A stretch of DNA of 19,885 nucleotides from Saprospiraceae bacterium UBA2365 (GTDB taxonomy: Bacteria; Bacteroidota; Bacteroidia; Chitinophagales; Saprospiraceae), in NCBI GenBank assembly GCA_002344345.1, contig DDTL01000193.1, positions 1 through 19,885 of the forward strand, read 5' to 3'. This document shows, piece after piece, positions 16,254 through 19,885 of this stretch; positions within the stretch are counted from its first letter, which is position 1; each line of letters begins with the position of its first letter. Made by a program: the position numbers and the translations under genes. The notes below the pieces were generated by a model. That model had not been told where the DNA came from. It saw only the letters and a program-made list of their open reading frames with translations, and ran no database searches.

Positions 16254-16286
16254 TTGACTCAAAGTACATCAAAAAAACTATCTTTG
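16254..16286 (+). promoter_or_regulatory. Candidate promoter of the Fic gene
   Basis: TTG at 16254-16256 and TATCTTTG at 16279-16286 are 22 bases apart, within the range reported for Bacteroidota promoters. The -7 box ends only 16 bases before the Fic ATG, so the transcript would have a very short leader. Confidence 0.5.
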
Positions 16287-16302
16287 GGAAAAACAACGGC
16301 GA

Positions 16303-17085
16303 ATGGGATTTAAAATACTAAGCTCTGAACTGCTTGACCAATACAGAAAAGCGCTGAACGAATCACCGCTTGAAAAATTGGATAAGATGAAGAAGTATGA
16401 TATGCCCGTTGACTATTTCCAATTTTATAAATCTGTGTCATCAGTTTATTCATCACGGATCGAAGGGGAAGACATTGAGTTTGACAGTTTTTTCAAACAT
16501 AAATTCATGGGTGTTCAATTCAAGCCTGACTACACCCGGAAAACAGATGATTTGAATGCAGCTTATGACTTCATTGATGAAAATGAAATAAACCTGACGA
16601 ACGTCCGCAAACCACATTCAATTATAACTGCTAATATTCTGCCAGCCAGTCAGCAAGGATCCATCCGGACAAACCCAATGTTTGTGATCAACAACGATGA
16701 TAAGATTGAATATGTTGCTGCGGAACCAAATATAGTAAAGACAGAAATTGAGAAGCTTTTTGACGATATAGACCTACTATTAAACAAAGAATCTGACGCT
16801 TATGAGATTTTTTATTTTGCTGCCTTGATTCATCTTGTGTTCGTAAAAATTCATCCTTTTCAGGACGGCAACGGACGGACTGCAAGATTGCTCGAAAAGT
16901 GGTTTTTAATGCAGAAAATTGGTCGAAAAGCAGTTGCTATACAGCTGGAAAAGAATTATTATAAAAATATCATTGACTATTATCAGAATATCAGGAAACT
17001 TGGACTTGAATATCATCATCTGGATTACGGAAAAAGTCTGGATTTTCTCCTGATGACAGTAAAGGGAATCGAAACGGAAGAATAG
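16303..17085 (+). CDS. Fic family protein, class II (N-terminal inhibitory motif)
   Basis: Fic proteins usually transfer AMP from ATP to hydroxyl side chains of target proteins. The catalytic motif HPFQDGNGRTAR occupies residues 184-195 and is intact, with His184 as the base and the glycine/arginine phosphate-binding positions present. S50-S-R-I-E54-G55 matches the (S/T)xxxE(G/N) inhibitory motif. Its location before the Fic core places the protein in class II, where the glutamate blocks productive ATP binding. At 260 residues it is shorter than the familiar ~370-residue class II proteins and lacks a C-terminal winged-helix domain. No antitoxin-like partner is adjacent, so it is self-contained. 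The target is unknown. The gene ends six bases from the end of the convergent radical SAM gene. Confidence 0.92.
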   Translation: MGFKILSSELLDQYRKALNESPLEKLDKMKKYDMPVDYFQFYKSVSSVYSSRIEGEDIEFDSFFKHKFMGVQFKPDYTRKTDDLNAAYDFIDENEINLTNVRKPHSIITANILPASQQGSIRTNPMFVINNDDKIEYVAAEPNIVKTEIEKLFDDIDLLLNKESDAYEIFYFAALIHLVFVKIHPFQDGNGRTARLLEKWFLMQKIGRKAVAIQLEKNYYKNIIDYYQNIRKLGLEYHHLDYGKSLDFLLMTVKGIETEE

Positions 17086-17091
17086 TTTATA

Positions 17092-18123
17092 TCACAACCA
17101 CACCCTCGTTCCTTCCGTACAATTCTTGCAGATATCTATATTTTTTCTGTGCTTTGAAAGGGCCTGGCGAAAATCTTCATAGGGTTTTCCCTTCCAGATC
17201 AGGTCGAATTTTTCTTCCTTCAGATCGCCCATCGGGTATTTTGCATCTTTGTCAAAACAACAAGGGATGACTTGTCCATCCCAGGTAATGACATTGGAGT
17301 GCCACATCTTCCAGCAGTAGTTGTCAAGTATGTTTTTGATAACGTACGTTCCATCTTTCTGAGGCACATATCTGGAGTATTTTTGATTGATTGGCATCAG
17401 CGGATGGCCGTTTTTATAGTCATAGAGCTGGGCGGATTTAAATAGTACGCCATCGACTCCAATTTCTTTTGCCAATGTTTTCACAACATCGATCTGATGT
17501 TCATTCGGTCTGACCACCAGAAACTGAAACAAAACATAAGGTTTATTACTTTTCAGCTTTTTTTTCCATGCTACGATCCTTCTAGCGCCTTCCAGGACTT
17601 TGTCGATGTGTCCGTTTCTCCTGTATGACTCGTATACTTCCTGTGTTGTGCCGTCAAGAGAGATGATCAGCCTGTCCAGACCTGATTCTATGGTTTTTTT
17701 CGCCCGTTCATCCGTGAGAAAATGGGCGTTTGTAGAAGTGATGGAATATATTTTCTTTTTTGAAGCATATCGTATCATTTCAGTAAAATCAGGATGCAGG
17801 TAGGGTTCACCCTGAAAATAGAAAATGCCGTACATCAGGGTATCAGAAACCTGGTCCAGTGTTTCTTTAAAAAACTGAAGGTCCATTTTACCTGTTGGCC
17901 GCGTAAAAATTTTTAAACCGCTCGGACATTCAGGGCAAGCCAGATTGCAGGCAGTGGTAGGCTCAAATGACATGGTAAATGGCTTACCGACATGCCATTG
18001 TCTATTGAAAATCCTTGACAACTGGTATGAACCAATCAAACATGTCAGATTCCAAAGCCTTTTGAAATTTAATTTGGAAAGAAAATTAAGTGCATCATAC
18101 CATCTGGAAATCAACTGTTTCAT
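17092..18123 (-). CDS. Radical SAM/SPASM domain protein
   Basis: The 343-residue protein has C59-x3-C63-x2-C66 ('CNLACPEC'), which binds the [4Fe-4S] cluster that cleaves S-adenosylmethionine. 'FQGEPYLHPDF' takes the place of the usual GGEP motif. The C-terminal SPASM region has Cys270 ('NYCWKMW'), Cys288/289 ('VIPCCFD'), Cys332 and Cys335 ('CKNC') as ligands for an auxiliary cluster. SPASM enzymes commonly modify ribosomal peptides or act in cofactor or sugar pathways. No precursor peptide gene is visible here, so the substrate is unknown. Its ATG shares one base with the rpoN TGA (TGATG on the minus strand), which points to translational coupling with rpoN. Confidence 0.9.
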   Translation of the reverse strand: MKQLISRWYDALNFLSKLNFKRLWNLTCLIGSYQLSRIFNRQWHVGKPFTMSFEPTTACNLACPECPSGLKIFTRPTGKMDLQFFKETLDQVSDTLMYGIFYFQGEPYLHPDFTEMIRYASKKKIYSITSTNAHFLTDERAKKTIESGLDRLIISLDGTTQEVYESYRRNGHIDKVLEGARRIVAWKKKLKSNKPYVLFQFLVVRPNEHQIDVVKTLAKEIGVDGVLFKSAQLYDYKNGHPLMPINQKYSRYVPQKDGTYVIKNILDNYCWKMWHSNVITWDGQVIPCCFDKDAKYPMGDLKEEKFDLIWKGKPYEDFRQALSKHRKNIDICKNCTEGTRVWL

Positions 18124-19598
18124 CAGATTTCTTTTCGCAGCCGTGCAACCGGGATATTCAACTGTTCCCTGTATTTGGCAACCGTTCTTCTTGCAATATT
18201 ATAACCGGCATCTGCGAGCATATCTTTTAACTTCTCGTCAGAATGAGGTTTTCGTTTGTTCTCTGCCTCGATGATCTCTTTGAGTATATTTTTAACTTCC
18301 AGTGTTGATACTTCTTCCCCATCCTCTTTTTGAATAGATTCGGAAAAGAAATCTTTAAGTCTTTTGGTGCCGAACTCTGTCTGAACAAATTTGGTGCTTG
18401 CGACTCTCGATACCGTAGAAATATCCAAACCTGTCATATCAGAAATGTCTTTGAGGATCATCGGTTTAATGCTTCGCTCATCACCGGTCAAAAAATATTT
18501 GTACTGGTATTGCATAATGGCATACATCGTTTTATACAAAGTATGCTGACGCTGGAGGATGGCATCGATGAACCATTTAGCCGAATCAATTTTTTGCTTG
18601 ACAAAAAGTACAGCTTTTTTCTCTTCCCTCGAAGAACTTCTATGCTCCTTGTAACGCTTCAGGATGTTTAAATAATTATCGTTGATATGTAAATCAGGAG
18701 CATTTTTATTATTCAATATCAATTCAAGTTCTCCGTCCCTGTTTGCTATGAAATAATCCGGAACGATGTACTTCACATGCTGCTGTTTTGTAGAAATAAA
18801 CGCACTTGAAGGCTTTGGATTGAGTTTAACGATCTCATCCATTGCATCTCTCAATTCAGAGGAAGATATAAATAAATTCTTTTCTAATTTTGTAAAATGC
18901 TTTTTTGAAAATTCATCAAAATAATTAGACAAAATTTTCAGCGCCAACACCTTGCCTTTATTGACAGGTGGTTCGGATTGGTCTATTCTTTTTTTCATTT
19001 GGATGACCAGACTTTCCTGAAGATCCCTGGCACAAATTCCGGGTGGTTCCAGATCCTGCACTACCAAAATCATCTTTTCAATTTGTTCTTTGGTCACTTC
19101 AATGTTTTGTGAAAACAATATATCGTCCATTAACTCTTCAACTTCTCTCCGAAGGTAGCCGTCATTATCCAAAGTTCCGATCAGTTGCTCAGCGATCATA
19201 TGCTCAACAGGGTCGAGATCGAGCAACCCGACCTGATCCAACAAGAATTCTCCAAAACTTATACTCGATCCCTGAGGCATATATTCCTCTTCAGTTTCCT
19301 GGCCATATTCACCATTCAACTTATAAGAAATCGGGTCTTCTTCTATGTATTCATTGATGTAATCATCCAATTCAAATACTTCTTCTTTTTCGAACTCGTT
19401 GTCATCATCTGAATCACTTTCATTCAGGTCAAAAACCTCCTTGTAATCCGTCGATTCTTCCAAAGCCGGATTAGACTCCAGTTCTTCCTCGATCCGTTGC
19501 TCCAAAGATGCCGTAGGCAACTGAATCAGCTTCATCAACTGGATCTGTTGAGGGGAAAGTTTTTGTAAAAGTTTCTGACTTAAATTCTGTTTTAGCAT
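18123..19598 (-). CDS. rpoN: RNA polymerase sigma-54 factor
   Basis: RpoN directs RNA polymerase to -24/-12 promoters that need an AAA+ activator. The 491 residues show all expected regions. Region I is glutamine- and leucine-rich ('SQKLLQKLSPQQIQLMKLIQ', continuing to 'ESNPALEE'). Region II is an acidic stretch (about residues 52-95). A core-binding region and a helix-turn-helix region ('LKDISDMTGLDISTVSRVA') follow. The RpoN box ARRTVAKYRE lies at residues 469-478 and contacts the -24 element. The start gives the standard 'MLKQNLSQKL' opening. A TATCTTTG box at 19659-19666 on this strand could be the -7 element, though no well-placed TTG accompanies it. No sigma-54 activator gene lies in the window. 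Confidence 0.97.
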   Translation of the reverse strand: MLKQNLSQKLLQKLSPQQIQLMKLIQLPTASLEQRIEEELESNPALEESTDYKEVFDLNESDSDDDNEFEKEEVFELDDYINEYIEEDPISYKLNGEYGQETEEEYMPQGSSISFGEFLLDQVGLLDLDPVEHMIAEQLIGTLDNDGYLRREVEELMDDILFSQNIEVTKEQIEKMILVVQDLEPPGICARDLQESLVIQMKKRIDQSEPPVNKGKVLALKILSNYFDEFSKKHFTKLEKNLFISSSELRDAMDEIVKLNPKPSSAFISTKQQHVKYIVPDYFIANRDGELELILNNKNAPDLHINDNYLNILKRYKEHRSSSREEKKAVLFVKQKIDSAKWFIDAILQRQHTLYKTMYAIMQYQYKYFLTGDERSIKPMILKDISDMTGLDISTVSRVASTKFVQTEFGTKRLKDFFSESIQKEDGEEVSTLEVKNILKEIIEAENKRKPHSDEKLKDMLADAGYNIARRTVAKYREQLNIPVARLRKEI

Positions 19599-19885
19599 AC
19601 GTTCCGATTATTCCTAAAAATTCAAATTGACATTCATTCTACTCTAATACAGGCACACCAAAGATAGTGCAACACACTGTTTCCGTTCATTCCGATGAAT
19701 CAAACATTTGAATTTCGACACATCTAAATAACAATCGCCCGAAAAATAAAGTTTTATCTCACAGACGTTTAGCAATTAATTCAGACTAACTGAAGAACAA
19801 ATATACATATAATTTAAATTCTTAATATACTATCTACTTATTTTCTGATATATAAATATTAATAATATAACTAATACATTTATAC

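Noticed and set aside
1..19885. Sigma-54 (-24/-12) promoters in the window, prompted by rpoN
   Set aside because: Reading for TGGCAC followed five bases later by TTGC gave no good match in front of any gene.

Overview
The window reads as chromosomal DNA of a member of the Bacteroidota, most likely from the Saprospiria/Chitinophagia side of the phylum. The signs are a type IX secretion C-terminal sorting domain, an sdhCAB operon with a single five-helix di-haem cytochrome b subunit and no sdhD, signal peptides ending in ...SQQ or ...AQQ, starts without Shine-Dalgarno sequences, and promoter-like TAnnTTTG boxes. The base composition is AT-rich. The class-level placement is inference.

Layout, left to right. 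A minus-strand cutC (16-732) and a minus-strand Omp85-type outer-membrane barrel gene (998-2764) come first. A roughly 690-base spacer holds copy 1 of a structured ~220-bp repeat (3018-3237). The plus-strand sdhC-sdhA-sdhB operon (3459-6844) follows. Next is a 688-base non-coding tract with a 14-bp minisatellite (6937-7111), a 46-codon truncated reading frame (7144-7284) and copy 2 of the repeat (7292-7510). Minus-strand genes then encode a small GlsB/YeaQ-like membrane protein and a secreted CxxCH/T9SS protein. A 650-base spacer with inverted repeats precedes a minus-strand pair: a membrane glycosyltransferase family 2 gene and an upstream unknown membrane protein.

The second half begins with a tRNA with anticodon CAT (probably tRNA-Ile2), which has its own promoter and a strong terminator. 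A plus-strand DUF4395 membrane protein gene follows and ends tail-to-tail, overlapping by four bases, with the minus-strand nadB-recX pair. Two tandem paralogous secreted DUF1566/Lcl-like proteins and an orphan class II Fic protein lie on the plus strand. A translationally coupled rpoN-radical SAM/SPASM pair on the minus strand ends the window.

Most genes are housekeeping: respiration and the TCA cycle (sdhCAB), NAD synthesis (nadB), recombination control (recX), transcription (rpoN) and decoding of AUA codons (tRNA). I see no defence island, CRISPR array, prophage or transposase. The least explained material is non-coding. It consists of the two same-orientation copies of a structured element that bracket sdhCAB, whose internal inverted repeats are interleaved rather than nested, and the 14-bp tandem array beside the second copy.
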